Shown here: positions 41,743 to 52,792 of the stretch, piece after piece
Layout of the letters: every line of letters starts with the position of its first letter
Numbering within the stretch: position 1 is the stretch's first letter
Assembly (NCBI RefSeq): GCF_030316765.1
Contig: NZ_JASZYT010000001.1
Coordinates: forward strand, 1,116,001-1,180,000
Length of the DNA stretch: 64,000 nucleotides
Source of the DNA: Variovorax saccharolyticus
GTDB taxonomy: Bacteria > Pseudomonadota > Gammaproteobacteria > Burkholderiales > Burkholderiaceae_C
Direction: 5' to 3'
Made by a program: the position numbers and the translations under genes
The notes under the pieces: model-generated
The model's database searches: none
Told to the model about the DNA's origin: nothing
What the model saw: the letters and a program-made list of their open reading frames with translations, nothing else

Positions 41743-42375
41743 TCAGCTGATCAGTTGGTTCTTCAGGGCGTAGTAGGTCAGATCGCTGTTGGAAGCGAGA
41801 TTCATCTTCTCCATCAGCCGGCTGCGGTAGGTGCTCACGGTCTTCACCGACAGCGACAGGTGCTCCGCGATGCTGCCCGCGGTCTCGCCGGTGGCCAGCT
41901 TCAGGAAGACCTGGAACTCGCGTTCGGAGAGCTGCTCGTGCGGCGCCGCGTCGGTGTTCTTGTCGAGCTGGCGGGCCAGCAGTTCGGCCACGCCCGGCGT
42001 GATGTAGCGCCGGCCGAGCGAGATCGTGCGGATCGCCTCGACGATCTCCTTCGGATCGCATTCCTTGTTGAGGTAGCCGCTCGCGCCTTGCCGGATCAGG
42101 CTCATCGCGTAGTGTTCCTCGGGATAGCCGCTCAGGATCAGGATGCCGGTGTCCGGCGCCTTCGCGCGCACCATGGCAATGGCGTCGATGCCGCTCTGTC
42201 CCGGCATCGAGAGGTCCATGACCAGGACGTCGATCTCGTGGTTGCGCACCAGGTCGATGGCTTCGCGGCCGCTGGCGGCCTCGCCGACGACGCGCAGGTC
42301 CACGTGCTGCGAGAAGAAGTCGCGCAGGCCCGAGCGCACGATGGCATGGTCGTCGACGATTCCGATCTTGATCAT
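41743..42375 (-). CDS. NarL/UvrY-type response regulator
   Basis: A 210-residue regulator with a receiver domain (phosphoacceptor D54 in VLVMDLSMPGQSG, preceded by IVDDHAIVRSGL) and a LuxR-type DNA-binding domain (LSEREFQVFLKLATGETAGSIAEHL...TVSTYRSRLMEKM). It resembles the UvrY/GacA type. No kinase gene is adjacent, so it is an orphan here. The Shine-Dalgarno AGGAG lies just before the ATG on the minus strand. Confidence 0.93.
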   Translation of the reverse strand: MIKIGIVDDHAIVRSGLRDFFSQHVDLRVVGEAASGREAIDLVRNHEIDVLVMDLSMPGQSGIDAIAMVRAKAPDTGILILSGYPEEHYAMSLIRQGASGYLNKECDPKEIVEAIRTISLGRRYITPGVAELLARQLDKNTDAAPHEQLSEREFQVFLKLATGETAGSIAEHLSLSVKTVSTYRSRLMEKMNLASNSDLTYYALKNQLIS

Positions 42376-42510
42376 TGTTTTCTCCTCAGGTTTTGGGGTG
42401 CGGCAAGCATGCGCGACGGGGCATCCGCTTCACGTCTGCCGAAGGCCCGAAGCTGCGTAGGAGAGACGCGACTGCCGGGCGGGCAATCGGATGACAGCCG
42501 CGGCGCGGGC

Positions 42511-43002
42511 TCAGTGCAGCAGGGCGAAGGCCACGGCCGCGGCGGCGAGGCCGCCCAGCACCAGCAGGCCCTTGGAGTAGCGCGGCGCGCGTGCGGCCCG
42601 ATAGCCTTCGAGGCGGGCCGGAAGGGTGCGCACATCGTCCATCGAACCCTGCGGGTCGAGTCGGTCGTCGGCCTCGACGGCGCTCACGATCGCCGCCAGC
42701 ACGGCCGGGTTCTTGTCGTCGGGATCCTGCGCGACCGGGGGTTGGCCGCGGGCGCGCTGGACGTGAGCCATGAACAGCTTGCCCTTGCCCGTGAGTCCGA
42801 TGTCTTCGCCGCTGACCGCCAGCAAGCCGTGCTCCAGCAGCGCATCGAGGCCTCGCCGCACACTGGGCCGCTCGCTTACCGGCACGCTGGCCTGCAGCCC
42901 GGTGCGCGATGTCTTGCTGGCGCCGGTTGCGGTCGAACGCTCGCGCACCAGCGTCAGCAGCACGCCGGCAAAGGTCTCACGGTCGGAAATTGCTTGTCCC
43001 AT
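42511..43002 (-). CDS. Hypothetical protein with C-terminal membrane anchor
   Basis: A 163-residue protein from the ATG at 43002. The N-terminal 90 residues (DRETFAGVLLTLVRERSTAT, RGLDALLEHGLLAVSGEDIG) may be a winged-helix-like fold. A charged linker and a single C-terminal helix (GLLVLGGLAAAAVAFALL) make it a tail-anchored type. No family recognised. It is divergent from the small gene at 43179. Confidence 0.62.
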   Translation of the reverse strand: MGQAISDRETFAGVLLTLVRERSTATGASKTSRTGLQASVPVSERPSVRRGLDALLEHGLLAVSGEDIGLTGKGKLFMAHVQRARGQPPVAQDPDDKNPAVLAAIVSAVEADDRLDPQGSMDDVRTLPARLEGYRAARAPRYSKGLLVLGGLAAAAVAFALLH

Positions 43003-43178
43003 GGCAACAGGATTATTCCTTCGAATGGCGTGCTGCGCGAGACCGCAACCGGATCGGCAGGGTGAGCGAAGACCTACGCGGGCTGCGCAACGGTGCCGAC
43101 ATGGCGCGGGCGTTGCCGAAACTATCAATGAATGCATGTGCGGCGCGGTGCCGCACTCTCGTGAATCGAAGGACTTCC

Positions 43179-43484
43179 ATGCAAACCCCAGACCAGACCG
43201 ACTACAAGTCACCGGAACAGATCGCCGAGGCGACCCGCCAGGCCGTGCGAGACGTCGACGGCGCGGACGCCTACACCTCGGGCGTCGAACACGAGGCCCG
43301 GCCCGCCCGGCGTCGGGCCCGAACGATGATGGACGATCTCAAGCGCACGGGCCAGCGGCTGCGCGAGCAGGGCGGCCACTACGTGGCGGACCAGCCGGTC
43401 CGCTCGATGGTGATGGCGGCAGCCGGTGGCGCCGCCCTCACCACGCTGATGCTCGCGGCCCTGCGCGGCCACGGCAGGCATTGA
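43179..43484 (+). CDS. Small DUF883-like membrane protein
   Basis: A 101-residue protein with the general layout of ElaB/YqjD (DUF883) proteins. An N-terminal charged part (SPEQIAEATRQAVRDVDGAD) and an amphipathic stretch (MMDDLKRTGQRLREQGGHYV) precede a DQPVRSMVMAAAGGAAL-type C-terminal helix. YqjD-like proteins bind ribosomes at the inner membrane in stationary phase; this link is by similarity of layout only. The Shine-Dalgarno GAAGGA precedes the ATG. Confidence 0.7.
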   Translation: MQTPDQTDYKSPEQIAEATRQAVRDVDGADAYTSGVEHEARPARRRARTMMDDLKRTGQRLREQGGHYVADQPVRSMVMAAAGGAALTTLMLAALRGHGRH

Positions 43485-43526
43485 TCGAGCCTCCGGGTCG
43501 CGCGAGGAGGCACGCTCAGGCGTCGC

Positions 43527-45605
<2,079 letters not shown>

Positions 45606-45622
45606 CGGAGGCTCCCAGCGAC

Positions 45623-46642
45623 TCAGTGGCCGCCGCTCTTTTCGACGTGGCCGCCGAACTGGAAGCGCATCGCCGACAGCAGCTTGTTCTGGAAGTCGGC
45701 CTCGCCGCGCGACGAGAAGCGCTCGAAGAGGGCCGCGGTGAGCACGGGCGCGGGCACGGCCTCGTCGATGGCGGCCTTGAGGGTCCAGCGGCCTTCGCCG
45801 GAGTCCGACACGCGGCCGCTGAATCCGGACAGCGCCGGGTCTTCGACCAGCGCGGTGGCCGTGAGGTCGAGCAGCCAGGAGGCGATCACGCTGCCGCGCC
45901 GCCAGACCTCGGCGATGTCGGGCAGGTCGAAGTCGTATTGGTAGTGGCCGGGATCGCGCAGCGGCGTGGTCTCGGCGTCGATGTCGTGCCGGGCCTTGCC
46001 GATATTGGCTGCCTTCAGGATGCCCATGCCTTCGGCGTAGGCGGCCATCATTCCGTACTCGATGCCGTTGTGGACCATCTTCACGAAGTGGCCGGCGCCG
46101 TTCTCGCCGCAGCGCAGGTAGCCGTCTTCGGCGGTGCCGCGGCCCGCTTCGCGGCCCGGCGTGCGTTCGATGCTGCCCACGCCCGGCGCCAGGGTCCTGA
46201 AGATCGGATCGAGCCGCTGGACCGCCTCCAGCGGGCCGCCGATCATCATGCAGTAGCCGCGCTCCAGCCCCCAGACGCCGCCGCTGGTGCCGACGTCGAC
46301 GTAGCCGATGTTCTTCGCTGCCAGTTCCTTCGCGCGGCGGAGGTCGTCGACGTAGTAGGAGTTGCCGCCGTCGATCAGCGTGTCGCCGTCGGCCAGGTGC
46401 GGCAGCAGTTCGGCGATGGCCTGGTCGACCACCGCGGCCGGCACCATGAGCCAGATGGCGCGTGGCCGCTCGAGCTTGGCGGCCAGTTCGGCCGGCGACG
46501 AGGCGCCGGTGGCGCCTTCCTCGACGAGCGCGCCGACCGCCTGGGTCGAGTGATCGAACACCGTGCAGCGATGGCCATTGCGAAGCAGGCGGCGAACCAT
46601 GTTCGATCCCATGCGGCCGAGGCCGATCATTCCGAGTTGCAT
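45623..46642 (-). CDS. gnd: 6-phosphogluconate dehydrogenase (decarboxylating), short form
   Basis: Oxidative decarboxylation of 6-phosphogluconate to ribulose-5-phosphate. The 339-residue enzyme has the Rossmann motif [13 protein letters not shown], the substrate-binding [15 protein letters not shown], and the catalytic lysine segment [16 protein letters not shown]. This is the short, roughly 300-340 residue type often found in bacteria and frequently NAD-linked, rather than the 470-residue form. First gene of gnd-tkt. Confidence 0.94.
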   Translation of the reverse strand: MQLGMIGLGRMGSNMVRRLLRNGHRCTVFDHSTQAVGALVEEGATGASSPAELAAKLERPRAIWLMVPAAVVDQAIAELLPHLADGDTLIDGGNSYYVDDLRRAKELAAKNIGYVDVGTSGGVWGLERGYCMMIGGPLEAVQRLDPIFRTLAPGVGSIERTPGREAGRGTAEDGYLRCGENGAGHFVKMVHNGIEYGMMAAYAEGMGILKAANIGKARHDIDAETTPLRDPGHYQYDFDLPDIAEVWRRGSVIASWLLDLTATALVEDPALSGFSGRVSDSGEGRWTLKAAIDEAVPAPVLTAALFERFSSRGEADFQNKLLSAMRFQFGGHVEKSGGH

Positions 46643-46828
46643 GCTTGATTCCTAGGGTATGAGGATCGGCCTTCTCCGCGGCTGCGGACGAAGGCCGATG
46701 GGTGGTGGACGAGTCGAGCCATCATGCACCGAAGCGGCCCGATCTGCCTTCCTGCGGCACGGGCGTCCGGGAACGGGAATCCATAATCGGCCGATCCGGG
46801 ATCTCCCGCATTTTTTGGAATCATTCGA

Positions 46829-47860
46829 ATGTCCACTGTCATCCCAGCCACCCTGATTCCCGGCGACGGCATCGGCCCCGAGATCGTCGACGCCACGCTC
46901 TCCGCCCTAGACGCGCTGGGCGCGCCATTCGAATGGGATCGCCAGATCGGCGGTCTGGCCGGCGTTCAGGCCGCCGGCGACCCGCTGCCCGCCGCCACGC
47001 TGGAGAGCATCCGCCGCACCCGGCTGGCCCTGAAGGGCCCGCTCGAGACGCCATCGGGCGGCGGCTACCGGTCGTCGAACGTGCGGCTGCGCGAGGAATT
47101 CGGCCTCTATGCCAACCTGCGGCCGGCGCGCACGCTCATTCCGGGCGGCCGCTTCGACGACATCGACCTGGTGGTGGTGCGCGAGAACCTCGAAGGCCTC
47201 TACATCGGCCACGAGCACTACGTGCCGATCGACGGCGACCCGCATGCGGTGGCCATGGCGACCGGGATCAACACGCGGCAGGGCAGCCGGCGGCTGCTCG
47301 AATACGCCTTCGAGACCGCGGTCGCCACCGGGCGCAAGAAGGTGACGATCGTCCACAAGGCCAACATCATGAAGGCCCTCACGGGCATCTTCCTGGAGAC
47401 CGGGCTCGATCTCTACGAGCGCAAGTACAAGGGCAAGTTCGAACTCGACACGGTGATCATCGACGCCTGCGCCATGAAGCTGGTGCTGAACCCGTGGCAG
47501 TTCGACATGCTGGTGACGACCAATCTGTTCGGCGACATCCTGTCGGACCTGGTGGCCGGGCTGGTGGGAGGGCTGGGCATGGCGCCGGGCGCCAATATCG
47601 GTGCCGATGCGGCGATCTTCGAGGCCGTGCACGGGTCGGCGCCCGACATCGCCGGCAAGGGCATCGCCAATCCGACCGCGCTGATGCTCGCCGCGGCGCT
47701 GATGCTCGACCACTGCAAGCTGCCGGAACTGGCGACGCGGCTGCGGCGGGCGCTCGACGAGACGCTGAACATCGACAAGGTGCGCACGGGCGACCTCGGC
47801 GGCAGTGCCGGAACGGCTGCGTTTGCCAAGGCGTTGGTGAGCCGGATTTCGGGCGGGTGA
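46829..47860 (+). CDS. NAD-type isocitrate/isopropylmalate-family dehydrogenase
   Basis: A 343-residue beta-decarboxylating dehydrogenase. Diagnostic segments are TLIPGDGIGPEI, SSNVRLREEFGLYANLRPAR, VVVRENLEGLYIG, NLFGDILSDLVAGLVGGLG and AVHGSAPDIAGKGIANPTAL. The RENLEG variant (usually RENTEG) and the SSNVRLR substrate loop fit the NAD-dependent isocitrate dehydrogenase group; isopropylmalate and homoisocitrate dehydrogenases are less likely. CATAAT at 46782-46787 is a possible -10 box. It is divergent from gnd. Confidence 0.88.
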   Translation: MSTVIPATLIPGDGIGPEIVDATLSALDALGAPFEWDRQIGGLAGVQAAGDPLPAATLESIRRTRLALKGPLETPSGGGYRSSNVRLREEFGLYANLRPARTLIPGGRFDDIDLVVVRENLEGLYIGHEHYVPIDGDPHAVAMATGINTRQGSRRLLEYAFETAVATGRKKVTIVHKANIMKALTGIFLETGLDLYERKYKGKFELDTVIIDACAMKLVLNPWQFDMLVTTNLFGDILSDLVAGLVGGLGMAPGANIGADAAIFEAVHGSAPDIAGKGIANPTALMLAAALMLDHCKLPELATRLRRALDETLNIDKVRTGDLGGSAGTAAFAKALVSRISGG

Positions 47861-47862
47861 GC

Positions 47863-47886
47863 GCAAGGGGCTCGAGGGCCCTTTGC
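47863..47886. terminator. Probable hairpin terminator after the isocitrate dehydrogenase gene
   Basis: Stem GCAAGGGGC (47863-47871) / GCCCTTTGC (47878-47886), one G-U pair, right after the stop codon. The following run is only moderately T-rich (TTCGTCTCATT), so efficiency is uncertain. Confidence 0.45.
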
Positions 47887-47899
47887 TTTCGTCTCATTG

Positions 47900-47927
47900 A
47901 TTTAACATAATCAACATTGTGTTATTT
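47900..47927 (-). other. dif-like sequence (XerD-arm match)
   Basis: On the minus strand the 28 bases 47927-47900 read AAATAACACAA-TGTTGA-TTATGTTAAAT. The last 11 bases equal the conserved XerD-binding arm of bacterial dif sites. The central region and the XerC arm differ from the common consensus. It sits in a convergent intergenic gap between two genes. It may be the replication-terminus site, a dif relic, or coincidence in AT-rich DNA. Confidence 0.35.
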
Positions 47928-47970
47928 TCGGGCGAGCAGTGACGATCGGTTGGGCAGCGCTCGCGCCTCC

Positions 47971-48888
47971 TCATGGCTTGATTTGTTCTGATCCTGTTTC
48001 AGCCACGGGTTCAATCGAGCAAAGCCCCAGGGCGGCCAGTGCCTGGCTGCAAGTCGTCTCCTGGGGCTCCGGACTGGGACTGTCTCTCAGCCCTGGCAAT
48101 GCGTCGGCGATGCCCAGTGCCTCGACTGCCGGTGGCGCCTGGCCCGGGACCAAGGCGGCGGCTGATGTGGCCAAGGCTCGCTGCGTCGCGCCGGGGTCGC
48201 CGCGATCCAGGGTGCCCTGCGCCTGTGGCAGCTTTTCATTGAGCTGCGGCAAGGTCGCTGGTTCGTTCTGCCGGCTGAAATAGAGGGAAGCCGGCACCAG
48301 AGCGAGCACTAGCAATGCCATCGCCGCCATCTTGCCGATCCTCGGGCGCTTCGGGACTGCGCCGTGCGGCGCCATCGGGGTCGGCGCAGGAATCGGCGTT
48401 GGCGTCGGTATCTCCACCGGCGCTGCAACCGACACCGGCGTCGGCATCTGCACCGGCGCTGGCACCGCAACCGGCTCCGGCATTTCCACCGGCGCCGGCA
48501 CCGCAGCCGGCTCCGGCGTCAGCAACACCGCGACCGGAGGCGCGGGCTCCTTCGTTGGCGGCTCGATGCGGGCGGCGACGCGGGCCGGCGCGGAATCCGC
48601 TTCCTCGTTCAGCTTGCGGACGGCGCCGGAGACAGCCGGCGTCGCCACGGCCTCCTGCGCTTCATGCCGTGGAACCGCGGCCGGAGCCACGGCGACCGGC
48701 GCCTGGATGCCTGCCGGGCTGGCCTGGTCCGCAGGGTCGCGCTCCAGCGCCCGCCTCGCACTTGCGGCGCCCGCCACGAGCGAAATGGACTCCTCCTTGC
48801 CACAGGATGGGCAGAACTTGACACGGCCGTACAACGGCCTGCCACAGTGTTGGCACAGCACTGTGAACACCAGGTTCAATTCGGCCAT
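47971..48888 (-). CDS. Zinc-ribbon membrane protein with Pro/Ala-rich repeat region
   Basis: A 305-residue protein from the ATG at 48888. An N-terminal zinc ribbon uses C12-x2-C15 (LCQHCGRPL) and C26-x2-C29 (KFCPSCGKEE). A long low-complexity region follows with four imperfect 12-residue repeats (residues 128-175). One membrane helix lies at about 187-203 and the C-terminal part, with two cysteines, lies outside. The layout, cytoplasmic ribbon then spacer then helix, suggests a sensor or scaffold; no family recognised. Confidence 0.7.
   Translation of the reverse strand: MAELNLVFTVLCQHCGRPLYGRVKFCPSCGKEESISLVAGAASARRALERDPADQASPAGIQAPVAVAPAAVPRHEAQEAVATPAVSGAVRKLNEEADSAPARVAARIEPPTKEPAPPVAVLLTPEPAAVPAPVEMPEPVAVPAPVQMPTPVSVAAPVEIPTPTPIPAPTPMAPHGAVPKRPRIGKMAAMALLVLALVPASLYFSRQNEPATLPQLNEKLPQAQGTLDRGDPGATQRALATSAAALVPGQAPPAVEALGIADALPGLRDSPSPEPQETTCSQALAALGLCSIEPVAETGSEQIKP
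48364..48507 (-). repeat. Four imperfect 36-base (12-residue) repeats inside the zinc-ribbon gene
   Basis: Encoded units: AAVPAPVEMPEP, VAVPAPVQMPTP, VSVAAPVEIPTP and TPIPAPTPMAPH. Such Pro-rich units make an extended spacer; the number of units is probably variable between strains. Confidence 0.8.
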
Positions 48889-49034
48889 GGCTCGGAGTGA
48901 AGCTGCTGGTACCAATGGGACCGGGACGAAGGCCGCGGAGCCACGTGCCCGGTGGCGCATCGCTGATGATGCTCGCGCCGGGGAGACAGATCAACAGTGG
49001 ATCCACCCGCCGGGCAAGCGTCCGCCGTGCCGCG

Positions 49035-49919
49035 CTAGCGCCGCCGCTCGAGCGCGTGCATCAGCGCCGGCACCTGAGCCGACAGCTCGCGCGCGAGGTA
49101 GCCCATCGGGCCATAGTGGCGCGCCAGGACGGCACCGGCCCGCGCATGCATCAGCACGCCCCAGGCACAGGCCTGCAGCGGCGGCAGGCCGCGCGCCGCG
49201 AAACCGCCGATCAGGCCGGCCAGCGTGTCGCCCGATCCGGAGGTCGCGAGTCCGGGCCCTCCCCCGTCGAATCGCCAGGCCGCGCCGTCGGCTTCGGCGA
49301 TGTGGGTGACCGCGCCCTTGAGCGCGACGCAGGCGTTCCATCGTCTGGCCGCCTCGCGCGCCACGGCGAGCGGCTCGGCGCAGATGACCTCCTTGGCCAG
49401 TCCGCTCAGGTGCGCCATCTCGCCGGCGTGCGGCGTCAGCACCACCGGCTGCGCGAACGCGCCCTCGTGGACCACCGACATCGCGAGCGCATCCAGCACC
49501 AGCGTGCTGTGGCGGAACAGCGGCAGCAACTCGCGCACGAACAGCACGCTGCGTGCCTCGTCGAGCATGCCCGGTCCCATGACCAGCGCGCTGACGCCTT
49601 CGGCGATCGGCGCCAGCGCCTCGCAGCCGCTGGCATGGAAGCCGCCGGCGCGCGTTTCGGCCAGCGCGATGACCCTGGCCTCGGGGATCGCCAGCGCCAA
49701 GCCGGCGGCGACCGGCTCGGGGGCCGCGATGGTCAGCTTGCCGGCACCGGCCCGCAGTGCGGCGGTGGCGGCAAGCAGCGCCGCGCCGGGAATCTCGCGG
49801 CTGCCGGCGACCACCAGCACATGGCCGCGGCTTTCCTTGTCGGCATCGGCGCCGAGCGCCGGCAGCGGCCAGCGCCGCAAGGCGGCCTCGGTCAGCGCCC
49901 TGGCGCGCGGGGTGGCCAT
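49035..49919 (-). CDS. nnrD: ADP/ATP-dependent NAD(P)H-hydrate dehydratase (NnrD domain only)
   Basis: Repairs hydrated NAD(P)H. The 294-residue protein is the YjeF C-terminal (ribokinase-like) domain alone: GHVLVVAGSREIPGAALLA, VMGPGML, VLTPHAGEMAHL and the catalytic aspartate in ATSGSGDTLAGLIGGF. The NnrE epimerase domain normally fused in E. coli is absent and not encoded nearby. It lies seven bases after a histidine phosphatase gene on the same strand. Confidence 0.92.
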   Translation of the reverse strand: MATPRARALTEAALRRWPLPALGADADKESRGHVLVVAGSREIPGAALLAATAALRAGAGKLTIAAPEPVAAGLALAIPEARVIALAETRAGGFHASGCEALAPIAEGVSALVMGPGMLDEARSVLFVRELLPLFRHSTLVLDALAMSVVHEGAFAQPVVLTPHAGEMAHLSGLAKEVICAEPLAVAREAARRWNACVALKGAVTHIAEADGAAWRFDGGGPGLATSGSGDTLAGLIGGFAARGLPPLQACAWGVLMHARAGAVLARHYGPMGYLARELSAQVPALMHALERRR

Positions 49920-49926
49920 CGGCGAC

Positions 49927-50694
49927 TCAGGGCTTCGGCGCCACGGGGCGGTCGGGCTCGCTCGTGACCGGCGTCGCGGCTTGCTGCAAGGGCGCCACGA
50001 AGTTGACCAGGTCGAGTTGCAGCACCTCGTCCTCGTCCTTGCGGCGTTCGGCCCGGTAGGAGGTGATGGCGCAGTTCGGCACGTCGCCCTGGCGGTCGAT
50101 GTCGAGGATCTGCTTCTCGTCCATGTGCTCCAGCAGGAAGCGCATGCAGTTGACGATCACCTGGTGCGCCACCACCAGCACCCGGCAGCCGGCATATTCG
50201 CGCGTCACCATTTCCAGCAGGCTGCGCAGGCGCAGGATCACGTCGCACCAGCTTTCGCCGCCGGGTGGGCGGAAATAGAACTTGCCCACGTGCTGTCGCT
50301 GCTCGTTGAGCTCGGGATGCTTTTGCTGGATGCCGAGCTTGGTGAGCCGGTCGAGGATGCCGAACTCCTTCTCGCGCAGGCGCTCGTCGATCCGGAGCTT
50401 CGGACCCTCGCGGCCCGGACGGGCGCTGTCGGCCAGCAGGCGTGCGGTTTCCTGCGCCCGCAGGTACGGCGAGCACAAAATGACCTGGGGCTGCTGATCG
50501 TCCGGGAGCGTGCCGAACCACCTGCCCAGCGCGATCGACTGCGCCTTGCCGAGTTCCGACAGCGGCACGTCGATGTCGCGCCACTCGAGATCGATGACCG
50601 CCATCCCGCCGGCTTCGGCGGCGTCGCGCGCCACGTTGCCGGCACTCTGGCCGTGCCGGACCACCCAAAGTATCTGAGGCCAATTGGTGTGCAT
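49927..50694 (-). CDS. Histidine phosphatase family protein
   Basis: A 255-residue member of the phosphoglycerate mutase-like superfamily. The catalytic RHG is at R13-H14-G15 (LWVVRHGQSAGN) and the second catalytic histidine is in VLVVAHQVIVNCMRF. An acidic E in LREKEFG fits the proton donor. Substrate cannot be assigned; short phosphatases of this type act on sugar phosphates and many other esters. Confidence 0.88.
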   Translation of the reverse strand: MHTNWPQILWVVRHGQSAGNVARDAAEAGGMAVIDLEWRDIDVPLSELGKAQSIALGRWFGTLPDDQQPQVILCSPYLRAQETARLLADSARPGREGPKLRIDERLREKEFGILDRLTKLGIQQKHPELNEQRQHVGKFYFRPPGGESWCDVILRLRSLLEMVTREYAGCRVLVVAHQVIVNCMRFLLEHMDEKQILDIDRQGDVPNCAITSYRAERRKDEDEVLQLDLVNFVAPLQQAATPVTSEPDRPVAPKP

Positions 50695-50893
50695 GCGCGC
50701 GATGGTAGGAATGCCTTCGCGCTTTCGTCGTAGGCCGACTTCTCGAAGCGGCCGGCCAGGGCCCGCTTGCGACCCTGTCCGACATGGCGACGGCGCCTTG
50801 ACGCTTCCGCCTGGACGCGAAAGGGACTAAAACCGACCCTTGTCCCTGGCCCTCGTCCGAGGCCGCCCCTTCCAGCGAACCTTCCAGATTCCT

Positions 50894-52792
50894 GTGACGC
50901 CTCCGACCCCCCTGCCCTCCTTCGGTGAAACGGATGCCTACCTGCTCGGCGAGGGCACGCATGCGCGGCTCTACGATCGCCTGGGCGGCCACCTGGAGCC
51001 GAACGGCCAGGGCGCCCGGCTCGCGCTCTGGGCGCCGAACGCACGCGCAGTCTCGGTGATCGGGGACTGGAACGGCTGGGACGCGCATGCCGATCCGATG
51101 ACGCCGCGCGCAGACAGCACCGGCGTCTGGGAAGTCCGTTGCGAGCAAGCACGCCGAGGCCAAGCCTACAAGTACCGCATCGTCTCGCAGCGAGGCCGCA
51201 TCCTCGAGAAGGCCGACCCGCTGGCCCTGCTGGGCGAGCCGCCGCCCTCCACCGCCTCGCGCCTCTGGTCGCTCGAATACGACTGGGGCGATGCCGAGTG
51301 GATGCGCACCCGTGCCGCCCGCAACGGCCTCGATGCGCCGATGGCCGTCTACGAGGTGCACCTGGGTTCGTGGCGCCGCCCCGACGGCCGCCTTCCGGGC
51401 TACCGCGAGCTCGCGCATTCGCTGGCCGACTACGTGGTGTCGCTGGGCTTCACGCACGTCGAGCTGATGCCGGTGACCGAACACCCTTTCTATGGCTCCT
51501 GGGGCTACCAGACCACCGGCTACTTCGCGCCCACGGCCCGCTACGGCGAGCCGCAGGACTTCATGTATTTCGTCGATCACCTGCATCAGCGCGGCATCGG
51601 CGTGGTGCTGGACTGGGTGCCCTCCCACTTTCCGACCGACGCGCACGGCCTGGCCGACTTCGACGGCACGCACCTCTACGAGCATGCCGATCCGCGCCAG
51701 GGCTTCCATCCCGAATGGAACTCGGCGATCTTCAACTACGGGCGCAACGAGGTGCGCAGCTTCCTGATTTCCTCGGGCCTGTTCTGGCTCGACCGCTATC
51801 ACATCGACGGCCTGCGGGTCGATGCAGTGGCGTCGATGCTCTACCTGGACTATGCGCGTCAGGGCGGCGAGTGGATTCCCAACCGCCAGGGCGGCCGCGA
51901 GAACCTGGAGGCGATCACCTTCCTGCAGGAGCTCAACCGGGCGGTCTACCGCGAGCACCCCGACACCTTCACGGTGGCCGAGGAGTCGACCGCGTGGCCG
52001 CAGGTCTCGCGCCCGATCGAGATGGGCGGGCTGGGCTTCGGGATGAAATGGAACATGGGCTGGATGCACGACAGCCTGGCCTACATGAAGCAGGACCCGG
52101 TGCACCGGCGTTTCCACCACCACCGGCTGACCTTCTCGATGGTCTATGCCTTCAGCGAGAACTTCGTGCTGCCGCTCTCGCACGACGAGGTGGTCTACGG
52201 CAAGCGCTCGCTGATCGACAAGATGCCCGGCGATGCCTGGCAGCAGTTCGCCAACCTGCGGGCGCTGTTCGCCTACATGTGGGCGCATCCGGGCAAGAAG
52301 CTGCTCTTCATGGGCGGCGAGTTCGCCCAGCGGCGCGAATGGACGCACGAGGGCCAGCTCGATTGGCAGTTGACCGAACTGCCCGAGCACCGCGGCATGC
52401 AGCACCTGGTCGGTGAACTCAACCGGGTCCTGCGCGCCGAGCCGGCGCTGCACGAGCTCGACTTTTCCGCCGAGGGCTTCGAATGGGTCGAGCCCAACGA
52501 TGCCAGCCACAGCGTGGTCGCCTTCCTGCGCCGGGCGCGCAATGGCGAGGTGGTGCTGGTGGTCAGCAACCTGACCCCGGTGCCGCGGCAGAACTATTGC
52601 CTGGGCGTGCCCGGCGGCGGCACCTGGCACGAGATCCTCAACAGCGACGCCCGCCCCTTCGGGGGCGCCGGCTGGGGCAACCTGGGCGAGGTCGAGGCCG
52701 CGCCGATGCGCTCCCACGGGCGCAAGCACGCGCTGTGCCTGACGCTGCCGCCGCTGTCCACCCTCTACCTGAAGGCCGTCACCGATGTCTAA
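50894..52792 (+). CDS. glgB: 1,4-alpha-glucan branching enzyme GlgB
   Basis: Adds alpha-1,6 branches to alpha-glucan. Residues 30-120 form a CBM48 domain ([21 protein letters not shown]), followed by the GH13 barrel with nucleophile D310 ([12 protein letters not shown]), acid E363 ([11 protein letters not shown]) and [11 protein letters not shown]. The start is uncertain: GTG at 50894 gives 632 residues and TTG at 50840 gives 650; neither has a clear Shine-Dalgarno. It lacks the extra N-terminal domain of E. coli GlgB. The end overlaps glgE by eight bases. Confidence 0.94.
   Translation: MTPPTPLPSFGETDAYLLGEGTHARLYDRLGGHLEPNGQGARLALWAPNARAVSVIGDWNGWDAHADPMTPRADSTGVWEVRCEQARRGQAYKYRIVSQRGRILEKADPLALLGEPPPSTASRLWSLEYDWGDAEWMRTRAARNGLDAPMAVYEVHLGSWRRPDGRLPGYRELAHSLADYVVSLGFTHVELMPVTEHPFYGSWGYQTTGYFAPTARYGEPQDFMYFVDHLHQRGIGVVLDWVPSHFPTDAHGLADFDGTHLYEHADPRQGFHPEWNSAIFNYGRNEVRSFLISSGLFWLDRYHIDGLRVDAVASMLYLDYARQGGEWIPNRQGGRENLEAITFLQELNRAVYREHPDTFTVAEESTAWPQVSRPIEMGGLGFGMKWNMGWMHDSLAYMKQDPVHRRFHHHRLTFSMVYAFSENFVLPLSHDEVVYGKRSLIDKMPGDAWQQFANLRALFAYMWAHPGKKLLFMGGEFAQRREWTHEGQLDWQLTELPEHRGMQHLVGELNRVLRAEPALHELDFSAEGFEWVEPNDASHSVVAFLRRARNGEVVLVVSNLTPVPRQNYCLGVPGGGTWHEILNSDARPFGGAGWGNLGEVEAAPMRSHGRKHALCLTLPPLSTLYLKAVTDV

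Noticed and set aside
50798..50833. Possible glgB promoter (TTGACG with TAAAAC)
   Set aside because: The spacing of 24 bases is too long for a sigma-70 promoter; no other candidate was convincing in 50695-50893.
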